From assembly GCA_963169915.1 (NCBI GenBank), contig CAUJEM010000146.1, positions 1 through 46,099 of the forward strand: DNA of 46,099 nucleotides. The letters run 5' to 3'. This DNA is from Myxococcota bacterium. Its GTDB lineage: Bacteria; Myxococcota_A; Polyangia; Polyangiales; Polyangiaceae. Below are positions 9,301-18,510 of this stretch, one piece after another; position 1 is the first letter of the stretch; every line of letters starts with the position of its first letter. A program made the position numbers and the translations under genes. The notes under the pieces are model-generated. The model was not told the DNA's origin, ran no database searches, and saw nothing but the letters and a program-made list of their open reading frames with translations.

Positions 9301-9808
9301 TGAGGGCATCTTGCGGCGCGTGGCGGAGGAGCGGGGAGAGCCGCCCAAGCGCCTGAGCCCGGAGGCGCTCCAGCTGCTGGCGCGCCACCGCTGGCCCGGC
9401 AACGTGCGGGAGCTCGACAATGTGCTGCGGCTCGCCGCGCTCTTCACGGACACCGAGGTGATCGACCGCGCGGCGCTGTGGGAGCACGTGGAGGCGCTCC
9501 GGCTCGCGGAGGAGAGCGCCGCGGTCGGCGAGGGGCCGATGCGCGGCGCCGCGCGCGAGGCCCAGGGCCCCTCGGAGGCGACCTCCTCACTCTCGGCGGC
9601 CGCCTATGGGAAGATCCGCGAGCACGCCGTCAGCCTGGGTGAGCTGAAGCGCGCGCTCGAGCGCGACTGCATCACGCAGGCCCTCACGGAGGCCGGGGGC
9701 AACATCACGCGGGCGGCGGCGCTGCTGGGCATGAAGCGCCCGCGCTTGAGTCAGCTCGTCAAGCAGCACGGGCTGCTCGTCGGCTTGGAGGAGGATCCCG
9801 AGAGATGA
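6329..9808 (+). CDS. TPR-containing sigma-54-dependent transcriptional activator
   Basis: 1159 residues from GTG 6329. The first 220 or so residues form an unassigned domain, then a long alpha-helical TPR-like region (about 230-790) forms a sensory or protein-binding solenoid. The AAA+ sigma-54 interaction domain has Walker A GESGTGKE (837-844), the GAFTGA loop (884-889) that contacts sigma-54, and Walker [13 protein letters not shown] Fis-type HTH lies at the C terminus ([13 protein letters not shown], about 1121). There is no receiver or FHA domain, so activation is probably by ligand or protein binding to the TPR part. The stop overlaps the next gene by ATGA, coupling it to a small lipoprotein and then a histidine kinase. 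The frame is open upstream through deoA. GTG was chosen because TACACT precedes it and the earlier frame is a shadow of deoA. Confidence 0.9.
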   Translation: MEPARRAERPGLAPPREAGLLRLAQRLGELPVGTPLVVHLTEGEPLLALSQHVERQLGAWSGRPVVRAAVVVDSGWLDLAQRLGVELAREEPAEAARLLAERAAALGVGLVVPMASPSRWDLACALALASGPLRSPLVLVVPAPRVELAALPQVEVSATLTQEELSHWWQVALTAAPLAEAPALGALEARLRAVRWAAERAQLEPVPLGEGERRLLARLALSRRSWPLAQLRLLDDGAAVDGLVARGALEHAAGLLSLAAPWAELPLEEARHVAVALLAAFPQDPWASLRAAELWALAGDAEAAEHAAQRGLSLVHDASSRPELWQRWEAVVASFPEAGPVRLRGAELALQLGDADVALDWAQRAAGAVEPARAALLLGRAALARGDLVTAYAALEQSRRLARGAEERWEATVELAEVSYTRGELERAQSLADEVAASARSARVRLAARNLLGKLLLAQGQWESADAHFAQDVCDAVLEKEDLAELRARINRAIALLSGGNHEQARPILDAVLVDAEQRGERRAVGFALSNLAVLALERHAYAQALAYSERAIEVRRGLGDRLGFARDVVNLVELRLRLGLVAEAEQALRFGRQALGPGSPASRLSEVALVAARVHLARGQHLEAERELRLAHQSAGRASDGDKLGDCHRLAARLAIEEGALTRAASELEQARAQPNTALSRAEIALLEALLARARGDRGAQRALQAVHACRESGDEDLLRDAHTLTAEIYLAEGEEETARSHLRAALALRDELLAQLPVELHDSYLGRAELRALARLELARLEPAPEAPPPSTPPERQGGLERGTGRFLGQHPAVRALLASVRRVGRGSATVLLSGESGTGKELLAEALHAASERAAGPLVKVNCAALVESLLLSELFGHEKGAFTGATARRRGRFERASGGTLFLDEIGDISPRTQVALLRVLEERTIERVGGGAPIPVDVRIVCATHRNLKELVERGEFRRDLYYRLSAIVLSVPPLRERLSDLPLLCEGILRRVAEERGEPPKRLSPEALQLLARHRWPGNVRELDNVLRLAALFTDTEVIDRAALWEHVEALRLAEESAAVGEGPMRGAAREAQGPSEATSSLSAAAYGKIREHAVSLGELKRALERDCITQALTEAGGNITRAAALLGMKRPRLSQLVKQHGLLVGLEEDPER

Positions 9809-10182
9809 GGCACCTTGGTCGCGTGGCCCTGCTCACGCTCACTCTCGTCGGCTGCGCGCTCGAGCCGCTGGACTCCGCCGAGGCGGAGGCGGAGCTCGCG
9901 CGCTCGCAGCGCCAGACGCTCTCGGCGGCGCTCGAGGACGCGGAGGGCGCGGCCACGCTCGCGCCCGAGGGCGAGGCGGGCGGGGAGGCGCTGGTGCCGC
10001 GCTCGCTCGAGCTCGCTGCGCCCCCGACGCCTCCGGAGCGGCGGGGAGCCCCACCGAGCGCGTGCGCAGAGGGCGATCCGCACAAGCCGACGCCCGATCC
10101 TTGGCGCCCGGCGCCGGACCCGCGCCGTCGGCATGTGAGCGACGGGCGAGGCGCGCCGCCCGCCGCGCTCTGGAGGCGCTGA
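9805..10182 (+). CDS. Small putative lipoprotein between sigma-54 activator and histidine kinase
   Basis: 125 residues. A short signal peptide ends in a lipobox (LTLVGC, Cys17), predicting lipidation and export. The mature part is acidic and Ala/Glu-rich, then proline-rich ([12 protein letters not shown]) and basic at the end, with no recognisable domain. The start ATG overlaps the stop of the sigma-54 activator and the stop is 7 bp before the kinase start, so the three genes are probably one transcript. I do not recognise the family. A role in signal input for the neighbouring kinase is only a guess from position. Low complexity makes the downstream part less certain than the signal peptide. 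Confidence 0.6.
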   Translation: MRHLGRVALLTLTLVGCALEPLDSAEAEAELARSQRQTLSAALEDAEGAATLAPEGEAGGEALVPRSLELAAPPTPPERRGAPPSACAEGDPHKPTPDPWRPAPDPRRRHVSDGRGAPPAALWRR

Positions 10183-10189
10183 GCCGCCG

Positions 10190-12310
10190 GTGGAGACCGA
10201 TCTACGCACTCAGACCTCGCTGTTCTGCGGGGTGCTCGCGCTCGCCATCGCCGTGTCCACGTTGCTCCGCGGCAAGGTGGGCCAGGCCAAGCTCTTCTTC
10301 GCCGCCTTCGCGGCGGACTGGGGGCTCTGGTACCTGGCACAGTGGCTCTACCACTTCGTCCGGATGGACTTCTGGGTGCGCTTCATGGCGCTCCTGGCCG
10401 TCATCTTGCCGCAGGCAGCGCTGCACCTGTTCGACGCCATCCTCAAGGAGCCGGAGCGTCGCTCCAAGCTGCTGAGGGTGGCCGGCGCGCTCGCCCTGCC
10501 CATGCTCATCTTGGTGCTCACGCCGCAGCACCAGCACCGGCTGGTGCGCAGCGCCATCTTCCTCTACGTGTTTGGCCTCATCGCGGCGGGCCTCACCGCG
10601 CTCTGGCGCCGCGCGGAGCGCACCAGCTCCCGCGAGACGCGCCGGCGCGTCCGCTTCTTGGTGATGATAGGCTCGCTCGCCACCGTCTTCAGCCTGGCGG
10701 ACTTCTTGTGGTTCATCGGAGCGCCGCTGCCGCCGGTGGGTGCGGTGCTGGGCATCGTCTTCGTGTTCCTGCTCTCCGAGACGCTCACCCGCGCGCGCCT
10801 GGTGGACGTCTACGACATCGTGGGCAGGCTCTTGGTGAGCACCGCGCTGGCCTTCTGCTTGGCCGGCATCTTCTATGTCTTCGTGGTGTTCGTCGGTGGC
10901 TTCAACACCATGTACCTGAGCGCGGTGCTCGCGGCCATCGTCATCTTGGTGCTGTTCGAGCCGCTGCGTGAGAAGGTGGAGGGCTACACGCACCTGGTGC
11001 TGTTCCGAGAGCGCGTGGACGTGGAGCGCGCGGTGGCCTCCGCCAAGCGAGATCTGGCGCACGTCCTGCAGATCGACGTGATGGCGGACATCGTGATGGA
11101 TGCACTCGAGAAGTCGCGGAGAGTCACGGGCGCGGCGCTGTACCTGCGGGAGCCGGGCGGGGCGGATCTGCAGCTCGTCGCCTCCTTCGGCCCGACCCCG
11201 CCGGCGCACCTGGACGGCGCGGACTCGAGCGCGCTCATCGAGCGGCTGGACGCCGAGGGCCTCGTCTCGCTCGAGGCCCTCACCCGCGACGTCGAGCAGC
11301 GCCAGCTCGGGGGGCGGGAGCTAGAGGCCGCGCACCGCGTCGTCACCGCGGCCTCGCGCTTCGGCCCACTCGCGCTCGCGGTGTGCGTCGCGCTCCGGAG
11401 CGAGGACGGTATCGTCGGCTTCTTGCTCATCATGGACGACCGCGTGCGCGACGCCTTCTCCGACGACGAGCAGCAGCTCTTCGAGGCCTTGGGCGCGCAG
11501 ATCGGGCTGGTGGTGGAGAATTCACGCCAGTACCGGCGCCTACAAGAGCGTGATCGGCTCGCGGCGCTCGGTCAGATGGCGGCGGGGCTCGCGCACGAGA
11601 TCAAGAACCCGCTCGGCGCCATCAAGGGCGCCGCGCAGCTCCTCGGAGATCCGCGCGCCGAGCAGGAGCTCGACCCCGCCTCGCAGGAGTTCGTGTCCAT
11701 CATCCTCGAAGAGGTGGATCGTCTGGACCGCGTAGTGGGCTCGGTCTTGGACTACGCGCGCCCGAGCAGCAGCAACCCGGCGCCGGTGGACGTGAACGCC
11801 GTCATCCGCCGGACCTTACAGGTGCTCAGCACGGAGCCCAACGTAGACACCACCTTCAGCGTGGAGCTGCCGGACGAGCCCACGCTGGTGCGCGCGGACG
11901 CCGAGCAGTTCCGGCAGGTGCTCATCAACCTCATCCGCAACGCACAGCAGGCCATGAACGGGCGTGGGGAGATCGCCATCAGCGTGTCGCGGCGTGCGGC
12001 GCGCTCACCCGAGCGCGGCACGGCCCCGGAGGGCGACGTGGAGATCGCCGTCAAGGACAGCGGCCCCGGGATGGCGCCGCAGGTGCTTCGCCACGTCTTC
12101 GTGCCCTTCTTCACCACCAAGGCGGAGGGGACGGGGCTCGGGCTCGCCATCAGTCAAAGGATGGTGCAGCAGATGGGTGGGGTCATCGAGGCGCGCTCGG
12201 CCGAGGGCTCAGGGACGACCTTCGTCGTCGTGCTGCCGGCGGCCAAGCCCGTGCTCGTGAGCAGGACGGAGGAGGCGGCGCCGATCAGCGAGGCGGTCCA
12301 CGCCGAGTGA
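10190..12310 (+). CDS. Multi-pass membrane sensor histidine kinase with GAF domain
   Basis: 706 residues from GTG 10190. The N terminus (about 1-270) holds seven to eight hydrophobic helices without a large periplasmic domain. A GAF-like domain follows (about 295-450). Then come the HisKA dimerisation helix with the phospho-acceptor His469 in LAHEIKNPLGAIKG, and HATPase_c with NLIRNAQQAM (N box), DSGPGMAP (G1) and GTGLGLAIS (G2). The architecture resembles PrsK-like kinases. It autophosphorylates on His and should donate to a response regulator, but none is adjacent. The preceding sigma-54 activator lacks a receiver, so the partner is elsewhere or signalling is indirect. It is likely in an operon with the two upstream genes (7-bp gap). 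The last 20 residues past the kinase are variable tail. Confidence 0.92.
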   Translation: METDLRTQTSLFCGVLALAIAVSTLLRGKVGQAKLFFAAFAADWGLWYLAQWLYHFVRMDFWVRFMALLAVILPQAALHLFDAILKEPERRSKLLRVAGALALPMLILVLTPQHQHRLVRSAIFLYVFGLIAAGLTALWRRAERTSSRETRRRVRFLVMIGSLATVFSLADFLWFIGAPLPPVGAVLGIVFVFLLSETLTRARLVDVYDIVGRLLVSTALAFCLAGIFYVFVVFVGGFNTMYLSAVLAAIVILVLFEPLREKVEGYTHLVLFRERVDVERAVASAKRDLAHVLQIDVMADIVMDALEKSRRVTGAALYLREPGGADLQLVASFGPTPPAHLDGADSSALIERLDAEGLVSLEALTRDVEQRQLGGRELEAAHRVVTAASRFGPLALAVCVALRSEDGIVGFLLIMDDRVRDAFSDDEQQLFEALGAQIGLVVENSRQYRRLQERDRLAALGQMAAGLAHEIKNPLGAIKGAAQLLGDPRAEQELDPASQEFVSIILEEVDRLDRVVGSVLDYARPSSSNPAPVDVNAVIRRTLQVLSTEPNVDTTFSVELPDEPTLVRADAEQFRQVLINLIRNAQQAMNGRGEIAISVSRRAARSPERGTAPEGDVEIAVKDSGPGMAPQVLRHVFVPFFTTKAEGTGLGLAISQRMVQQMGGVIEARSAEGSGTTFVVVLPAAKPVLVSRTEEAAPISEAVHAE

Positions 12311-12409
12311 GGGTCGGTGCCCGCGCCGGAGGCCGGCTTGACCGTGCTCGGCGAGGACGCCTATGGTTGGCGGTGTGGCAGGCCGCTTCGCGGCGCCACG
12401 CCTAGACGG

Positions 12410-13369
12410 ATGACCGACGACCGCCCGCCGAATTCCAGTGAATCGAGAGGGGCCCCAGCGATTGGCCTGAAGTTCATTTCAGGGAAGTATCAAGGGGGAG
12501 AGTACCTCGTTCGTGAGGGGCAGGTCGTCGTCGTCGGGCGCGCCAATGATCTCGACATGGTGCTCGTGGAAGACATGGTGTCGCGCAAGCACGCGCGCAT
12601 CAGCATGTCGCAGGGCGTGCTCACGGTAGAGGACCTCGGCTCCACCAACGGTACCTTCGTCAACGGTGAGAAGATCACGCGGGCTGTGCTCCACGAGGGA
12701 GATCGTGTGCTCATCGGCACCAACATCCTGAAGGTGGTGCGCCCCACGCCGCGCCCGGGGAGCCCCTCCAGCCGTCAGCTCCGCCGGACGGCGCCCCGGC
12801 TGGTCACCGCTGCCCAAGAAGAGGCGCCGCGCATGGCGGGCTCCCTGGAGGAGATCCCCCTGCCAGACTTGCTCCAGCTCTTTGGTACCTCGCGCAAGGA
12901 CGGCGTGCTGACGCTGCGGTCGGCCTCGCTCACCGGCAAGATCTACCTGCGCCAGGGCAGCCTGCACTTTGCCGCCATCCAGCAGGCCCCGCTGCTCCCG
13001 GCGCTCAAGGCCATCTTCAGGATGCTGACGTGGCGGCAGGGCGTGTTCGAGCTGGAGCCGCCGGACGCCCGGGTCTTCCCGGAGCCGCTCGACCATGGAG
13101 TGCAGGAGGTGCTCATGGAGGGCTTCCGCCAGCAGGACGAGCTGGCCACCGTGCTGGCGAAGCTCCCGCCGCTGGAGCGCCGGCTCGTGGCACGGTCGCC
13201 GCTCCCGGCGCCGCTGGTGGCGCTGGACCCCAAGCTGCGCGAGCTGATGCAGCTCGCGACGGGCTCGTCGAGCCTCCGTGAGGTCTTCGATGCGACGCCG
13301 CGCCTCGACCTGGACGTGGCGCAGTCCCTGCTCCAGCTCGTGCAGCGCGGCTATCTCCAGCCAGGCTGA
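12410..13369 (+). CDS. FHA domain-DUF4388 (PATAN-like) protein
   Basis: 319 residues. The FHA domain lies at about 20-105, with the hallmarks VVVGRANDLDMVL, SRKHARI and STNGTFVNGEKI, which bind phosphothreonine peptides. A basic linker follows, then a DUF4388/PATAN domain (AGSLEEIPLPDLLQLFGTS, then KDGVLTL, then GKIYLRQGSLHFA), and a C-terminal helical part. In myxobacteria such proteins link Ser/Thr phosphorylation to gliding, development or gene control. ATG 12410 is preferred because the codons before it are low-complexity. TATGGT (12362-12367) would give a leader of about 36 nt. It sits between the sensor kinase block and the minus-strand kinase operon, so the Ser/Thr kinase ending at 15838 is a reasonable but untested partner. 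Confidence 0.88.
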   Translation: MTDDRPPNSSESRGAPAIGLKFISGKYQGGEYLVREGQVVVVGRANDLDMVLVEDMVSRKHARISMSQGVLTVEDLGSTNGTFVNGEKITRAVLHEGDRVLIGTNILKVVRPTPRPGSPSSRQLRRTAPRLVTAAQEEAPRMAGSLEEIPLPDLLQLFGTSRKDGVLTLRSASLTGKIYLRQGSLHFAAIQQAPLLPALKAIFRMLTWRQGVFELEPPDARVFPEPLDHGVQEVLMEGFRQQDELATVLAKLPPLERRLVARSPLPAPLVALDPKLRELMQLATGSSSLREVFDATPRLDLDVAQSLLQLVQRGYLQPG

Positions 13370-13383
13370 GCCGGGCGCCAGCG

Positions 13384-14685
13384 TCACCCCTTCGGCGTGC
13401 CGTGCGTGCGAACCTCCACGGCGCGGGCGTGGGCCTCGAGCCCCTCGCTGCGCGCCAGCGCGCGGATGTGCTCACCGTGGGCTCGCAAGGCGTCCGCGCT
13501 GTACTCGATGAGGGACGAGCGGGAGACGAAATCATACACGCCGAGCGGCGCCCCGAAGCGCGCCGCCCCGCCCGTGGGCAGGACGTGGGATGGCCCCGCC
13601 ACGTAGTCCCCCGCGGCCTCGGGCGTGGCGTGCCCGATGAAGACGGCGCCGGCCCGCACGATGCGATCACAGAGCTGCCGCGCGTGGCGCGTGTGCAGCG
13701 CGACGTGCTCCACGGCGAGCTGGTTGGCGACCTGCACCAGCCGCTCCAGCTCCGACACGACGAGCGCGTGGCCGTTGACCCGCAGCGCGGCCGCCGCCAC
13801 CTCTCGACGTGGGAGCGAGCCGAGCTGCTGGACGAGCTCAGCGTCGATCGCCGACACGAGCGCGGCGCTGGTCGACAGCAGCAGGGGGTACGCGGCCTCG
13901 TCGTGCTCCGCTTGCGACAGCAGATCGGCCGCCACCACTCGGGGCGAGGCGCTGTCGTCGGCGATGACCAAGATCTCGCTGGGGCCAGCCAGCCCGTCGA
14001 TGCTCACGCGGCCGAAGACCAGGCGCTTGGCGGCGGTGACGTAGAGGTTGCCGGGCCCGACGATCTTGTCGCAGCGGGGTACGCTCTCGGTGCCGTGCGC
14101 CAGCGCGGCGATGGCCTGGGCGCCGCCGGCGTCGAGCAGGCCATGCACGCCAGCCAAATGGCAGGCGGCGCGCACCTCTGGCGCGGCGTCCGGCGTGGCC
14201 ACGAGGATGTCGCGCACGCCGGCCACGGCCGCGGGGATGGCGCTCATCAGCACGCTGCTCGGGTAGCGCGCCTTGCCGCCCGGCGCGTAGACGGCGACCC
14301 GATCGAGAGGGCTGACGCGGCTGCCGAGCAAGATCTCGTCGTGGCGCTCCTCGAAGCCCCCTAGGTGCTCGCGCTGGCGCTCGTGGTAGCGGCGGATCCT
14401 GGCCGCGGCGAACTCCAGGGCCGCGCGCACCTCAGGGTCCAAGGATCGCAGCGCCTGCAGTCCACCGTAGTCCCGCGTGAAGAGCGGCGCGGGGGCGCGC
14501 CCCTCGAAGCGGCGCACGTACTCCGAGAGGGCGGCGTCACCACGCGCGGTGACCTCCGCGATGATCTCGCGGACCTCCGGCTCCACACGCCCGAGATCGC
14601 TCTGCCCGCGATCGGTCAGCCGCGAGAGCAGCGCGTGAAACTCTGGAGAAGGATCGGTAACGCAGTGGAGGAGCTGAGCGGTCAT
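13384..14685 (-). CDS. hisD: Histidinol dehydrogenase
   Basis: 433 residues, the usual HisD length. Recognisable segments in order: YAPGGKARYPSSVLM, GVHGLLDAGGAQAIAALA, KIVGPGNLYVTAAKR, the signature region GLAGPSEILVIAD followed by LLSQAEHDEAA with Gln and His zinc ligands, then ATPEAAGDYVAGPSHVLPT. It oxidises L-histidinol to L-histidine with two NAD+ in the last step of histidine synthesis, in the cytosol as a zinc-dependent dimer. It stands apart from other his genes in this window and follows the HAD-like gene on the same strand after 98 bp, so it may be read from its own promoter or from the kinase operon. It converges on the FHA gene with a 14-bp gap. Confidence 0.97.
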   Translation of the reverse strand: MTAQLLHCVTDPSPEFHALLSRLTDRGQSDLGRVEPEVREIIAEVTARGDAALSEYVRRFEGRAPAPLFTRDYGGLQALRSLDPEVRAALEFAAARIRRYHERQREHLGGFEERHDEILLGSRVSPLDRVAVYAPGGKARYPSSVLMSAIPAAVAGVRDILVATPDAAPEVRAACHLAGVHGLLDAGGAQAIAALAHGTESVPRCDKIVGPGNLYVTAAKRLVFGRVSIDGLAGPSEILVIADDSASPRVVAADLLSQAEHDEAAYPLLLSTSAALVSAIDAELVQQLGSLPRREVAAAALRVNGHALVVSELERLVQVANQLAVEHVALHTRHARQLCDRIVRAGAVFIGHATPEAAGDYVAGPSHVLPTGGAARFGAPLGVYDFVSRSSLIEYSADALRAHGEHIRALARSEGLEAHARAVEVRTHGTPKG

Positions 14686-14783
14686 CGTTCGAGGGGGGCG
14701 GCAGGGGCGCGCCTGGGGGCGTCGCCGGGGACTCTACTACCACGCCCGGGGACGGCGGGTGCTGGGGAGGTCGTCGCCACGCC

Positions 14784-15821
14784 TCAGCCGCGCGCGCCGC
14801 GGTTTCTCCCGCCGCGGTGCCTCCTGGCGAGCGCGACGTAGTCGAGCGGGCGGGGGAGGCGCCGGGTGGGCTCCGGGGGCTGCGCCACGTAGCCGGCGAT
14901 CCGCTCCGGCAGCGCCAGGACGGCGGGCTCCGGCTCCGACAGGCGCTCCAGCGCCGCGCGCAGCGGCCGCAGCGCCGACCCGTCGACGTGCCCGCGCCGC
15001 ATCAGGTCTTTGTAGCTCCGCGCCAGGGCGTCCTCGTCGAAGTGGTGCCGCCGCACGAAGCGCGTCGCGATGCGCAGGGTGGCGTCGGCGCCGAGCAGCG
15101 CGTCTTCCAGCAGCACGAAGGCCACCTGGAGGTAGTTGTAGAAGGGCACCACCCTGGGCCCGAAGGCGTCGAAGCGGCTGGGCGGCGATTGGCGATCGAG
15201 GTGGATGAAGATGCGCTGCCTGCCGACGGTGGCGCCCAACGTACGCTGCGCCGTCAAGATCCGCGTCGCCTGATCTTCGTACAGCTTGCCGGCCTTCAAG
15301 ATGCGCGTCAGCTCCTTGGTGCTGAGCTGCCCGGCGCAGAGGTCCGCGTAGAGCGAGTAGATGAAGGCGTCGGCCTCCACGTCGTCACCCACGAGCACCT
15401 CCGCCCAGGGTGTCCCGGGCAGCCGCGCGCGGTCGCGCTGGTGCGCCTCGAGCAGCATGGGCAGCTTGTACCCGAGCTGATCGCGCAGCGCGCGCAGGCG
15501 CAGCCGAAAGAGGTTGCTCAGGTTGGGCTTCAGCGTCAGCTCGTCCCACCACACGCCGTCGATGCGGAGCTTCTCCTCCAGCGAGCTGCGCATCTGGCGC
15601 GGGCTGCCGCTCAAGATGTGGATCCAGGCGTGCGCCTCGTGCAGCTCGCGCAGCAGCGTGTTGGCGCCGGGGACGGCGCGCTTCTGGTCCGGGCGCTCGA
15701 GGGCCGTGCTGAGCAGCTCCCCCAGCGTGTCGAACTCGGTCCGCAGGTAGGTCTTGTCCAGATCCCAGCGCGCCACCAGCGCCGGCTCACGACCGAGGGG
15801 GGCGTACTCCGGTCCGCTCAT
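14784..15821 (-). CDS. HAD-like phosphatase-domain protein (APP1/DUF2183-like)
   Basis: 345 residues from ATG 15821. HAD-type motifs are visible: motif I RWDLDKTYL (Asp20, Asp22), motif II ILSGSP, a Lys in LTLKP, and an acidic motif IV VGDDVEAD. The order and spacing resemble the phosphatidate phosphatase APP1/DUF2183 group, which acts on phosphorylated lipids, but I cannot assign a substrate. The C-terminal half (about 200-345) is helical with no family I know. There is no signal peptide or membrane segment. The start is 16 bp after the stop of the Ser/Thr kinase gene, so they are probably co-transcribed. Codons upstream of ATG 15821 overlap that kinase gene and were excluded. Confidence 0.72.
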   Translation of the reverse strand: MSGPEYAPLGREPALVARWDLDKTYLRTEFDTLGELLSTALERPDQKRAVPGANTLLRELHEAHAWIHILSGSPRQMRSSLEEKLRIDGVWWDELTLKPNLSNLFRLRLRALRDQLGYKLPMLLEAHQRDRARLPGTPWAEVLVGDDVEADAFIYSLYADLCAGQLSTKELTRILKAGKLYEDQATRILTAQRTLGATVGRQRIFIHLDRQSPPSRFDAFGPRVVPFYNYLQVAFVLLEDALLGADATLRIATRFVRRHHFDEDALARSYKDLMRRGHVDGSALRPLRAALERLSEPEPAVLALPERIAGYVAQPPEPTRRLPRPLDYVALARRHRGGRNRGARG

Positions 15822-15837
15822 GATGGCCGGTGGCGGC

Positions 15838-18510
15838 TCACTCCCAGGAGCGCCGGAGCTGTTCGAAGCTGGCGGCCAGCTCCGCCTCGCCCGCGCGCGA
15901 GGCAAGATCGATGGCTTGATCGAGGCGGCTGAGGGCCTCGGCGGAGCGCTGCCGGCCATGGGCCACCTCCGCGAGGGCCGCGAGGACACGCGCGCGCTCC
16001 GAGCCGCTCTGGTCGGCCACGTCCAGCGCCTCCCGCAAGACGCCCTCGGCGTCCGAGTAGTCGCCGCTGCCCGTCAGCGCGACGCCCAGCTTGCGGCCGA
16101 AGATGAGCATCGCGCGGAGCGGATCATCGAGCTCCCCTCGGGAGATCTCCAGCCGGGCGAGCTGCAGGCCGCGCTGGAGCGCCAAGATCTCCGCGGCGCC
16201 GTCGCCGCGCGCCTGGGCCAGCCGCGCGACGTTCTCGAGCAGCAGCAGGGCTTGGAACGAGTCCTCCGCGTAGAAGGCGTGCAGCGCGCGCGCCTCGAGC
16301 GGCGCTTGCTGCCGCTCGCTCAGCTCCAGCGCCCGCTGGTGCAGCTCACGGCGGACGGCCGCCGGCGTGCTGCCGAGGATGATCTCGCGTAGCAGCGGGT
16401 GCGAGGTGGCGTAGGTGCCGCTCTGGCGCGTGACCATCCCGGCCCGCTGGAGCGCGGCCAGCGCGCTCTCCGCGCTGCGCAGCCGTGGCAGCTGGGTGGT
16501 GATGTCCTTCCCCGTCGCCGTGTCCCCCCGCACGGCGACCGCCTGCAGCGTGCGGCGCGCGTCTGGCTCGAGGCCGTCCAGGCGCACCGAGACGAGGTCG
16601 GCGAGGCGCGCCGGAGGGTCTTCCCCGCCCTCCAGGGAGAGGCGGATGAGCTGCTCGAGGTAGAGCGGGAGCACTCCGCGCCCGGTGACGTCCTCTGGGG
16701 GGCGGAGGCGTGAGATCCCAGCGCCGCTCAGCGCGCGGGCGACGACGGGGGGCGGTAGGCCGCCGAGGACGCGCGCCGCGTGCGCCGCGCCCCAGCCGGA
16801 CTCGAAGCCGGGGGCCTGCGTCGCCACGATGAGCGCGCGCGCGTCCGCGGGCGGATCCGCGAGCACGTCGATGAGGGCCTGGCGCGTCGCGCTGTCGGCG
16901 TGGTGCAGGTCGTCGATGGCCAGCACCACCTGCGTCTTGCCGCCCTGGGAGGCGGTCGCCAGGGCGAAGGCGAGCGCCTCGGTGAGCACGTCGCGGCGCT
17001 CCGCGGGGGTGTGGTGCAGGGGCGTGGCGTCGAAGGAGAAGAGCACCTCCAGCCCGCGGCGCGCCTCGACGCTGGCGCGTGACGTCAGCGCCTCGAGCCC
17101 CGCAAGCTCTTGATCGAGCTCCAGCAGGCCGCGGACCGCGCTGCGCAGCCCGTGGTACGCGCTCTCGGCCCAGTAGGGGTCCGGCGTCACGAGCACGGTG
17201 AAGGCGCCTTGCTGCTGACTCTGCGCCAAGAACTCCTTGGCGAGGCGCGTCTTGCCGGCGCCTGGCTCTCCCACGAGGCGCGCGCCGACGACGCCGCGCG
17301 CGGCCTCCTGGCGGCGATCTCCGAGCCACGCCAGATCTTCCTCGCGGCCCAGCAGCGCGAGCGGCAGCAGCGGCTGTCCCGGGGGCGTCGAGCGCGGCTC
17401 GGCAGCGGGGAGCCGGACCCCGCACTCGAGGCAGAAGTTGCTGGCGGGGACGGTGAGCTGGCAGCCCGGGCAGGTCATCAGCGGGCGGCTCGAGATCGAG
17501 CGCTGCTGCGCGTGCGGCGGCGCGAGGGAGGGGCGGCTCTCCGACAGCTCCAGCGCCACCTTGAGCGCCTCCGCGAACTCCGAGGCGTCCTGGTAGCGGC
17601 GCGATGGATCTTTCTCCATCGCCTTGAAGACGACCTCCACCAGCGCCGCCGGGATGTTGCGCTCCGGCGCCACCTGCCGAGGATCCGGGGTGGGCACCGA
17701 CAGGTGCATCATCACCGTCTGCGTGGGGCCCTCGGCCTCGAAGGGCACGCGCCCCGTGAGGAGCTGGAACAAGATGACGCCGACGGCGTACAGGTCGCTC
17801 CGGCCGTCGATCATCTCGCCCCGGCCTTGCTCCGGCGCCATGTAGTCCGGCGTGCCGCACACGATCCCAGGGCTGGTGACGCTGGGGGCGGCGCTCTTGG
17901 CCTGGACCTTCGCGAGCCCGAAATCCACCACCTTGACGTGGTCACCGCCGCGGCGCTGGGGCTCCACGATGATGTTCTCGGGCTTCAGATCCCGATGGAC
18001 GATGCCGAGGTCATGCGCCTCCGCCAGCGCCGTGAGCACCTGGCGCAGCACGCCCACGATGCGCTGGAACGGCAAGGGGCCGTCTTCATAGGCGACCAGC
18101 GCGAGATCTTTGCCGCGCAGGTACTCCATCACCAGGTACGGCTGCCCGTCCTCCGTGCGCCCGAAGTCGAACACCGCCACGGAGTTCGGGTGGTTGAGCT
18201 GACTGGCGGCGCGCGCCTCCGTCATGAAGCGCAGCGCCGAGTTCTCGTCCGACAGCAGGTGCGGGTGGATGATCTTGACCGCGACCGTCCGTCCGAGCGC
18301 CGCTTGCTCGGCGCGATACACCCGCCCCATCCCGCCCACGCTGATGAGATCGAGGATGTAGTAGCCGCCCGGTAGGGTCTTGCCGATGAACTTGTCTTCG
18401 TTGTTCCCGAGGCTCCCGATGGGGAAGCCACAGGCAGCGCAGTACTGGTGATCCGGCCGGCTCGAAGCGCCGCACTGGGGGCAGGGTCGCAGAGTAAGGT
18501 CGGGGGCCAT
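15838..18510 (-). CDS. Soluble Ser/Thr protein kinase fused to STAND-type ATPase and TPR region, with two zinc ribbons
   Basis: 890 residues. Order: zinc ribbon 1 (Cys10, 13, 24, 27); a Hanks-type kinase domain with Gly loop VGGMGRVYRAE, Lys79, the HRD motif VHRDLKPEN (Asp174), DFG at 197-199 and a TPDYMAPEQ activation-segment end; zinc ribbon 2 (Cys347, 350, 360, 363); an AAA/STAND ATPase with Walker A GEPGAGKT (414-421) and a Walker B-like VVLAIDDLHHAD; then TPR-like helices to the end. There is no transmembrane helix, so it is cytosolic. It should autophosphorylate and act on proteins, perhaps FHA partners. ATG 18510 directly precedes zinc ribbon 1. It is divergent from the MshEN gene and likely heads an operon with the HAD-like gene. 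Confidence 0.92.
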   Translation of the reverse strand: MAPDLTLRPCPQCGASSRPDHQYCAACGFPIGSLGNNEDKFIGKTLPGGYYILDLISVGGMGRVYRAEQAALGRTVAVKIIHPHLLSDENSALRFMTEARAASQLNHPNSVAVFDFGRTEDGQPYLVMEYLRGKDLALVAYEDGPLPFQRIVGVLRQVLTALAEAHDLGIVHRDLKPENIIVEPQRRGGDHVKVVDFGLAKVQAKSAAPSVTSPGIVCGTPDYMAPEQGRGEMIDGRSDLYAVGVILFQLLTGRVPFEAEGPTQTVMMHLSVPTPDPRQVAPERNIPAALVEVVFKAMEKDPSRRYQDASEFAEALKVALELSESRPSLAPPHAQQRSISSRPLMTCPGCQLTVPASNFCLECGVRLPAAEPRSTPPGQPLLPLALLGREEDLAWLGDRRQEAARGVVGARLVGEPGAGKTRLAKEFLAQSQQQGAFTVLVTPDPYWAESAYHGLRSAVRGLLELDQELAGLEALTSRASVEARRGLEVLFSFDATPLHHTPAERRDVLTEALAFALATASQGGKTQVVLAIDDLHHADSATRQALIDVLADPPADARALIVATQAPGFESGWGAAHAARVLGGLPPPVVARALSGAGISRLRPPEDVTGRGVLPLYLEQLIRLSLEGGEDPPARLADLVSVRLDGLEPDARRTLQAVAVRGDTATGKDITTQLPRLRSAESALAALQRAGMVTRQSGTYATSHPLLREIILGSTPAAVRRELHQRALELSERQQAPLEARALHAFYAEDSFQALLLLENVARLAQARGDGAAEILALQRGLQLARLEISRGELDDPLRAMLIFGRKLGVALTGSGDYSDAEGVLREALDVADQSGSERARVLAALAEVAHGRQRSAEALSRLDQAIDLASRAGEAELAASFEQLRRSWE

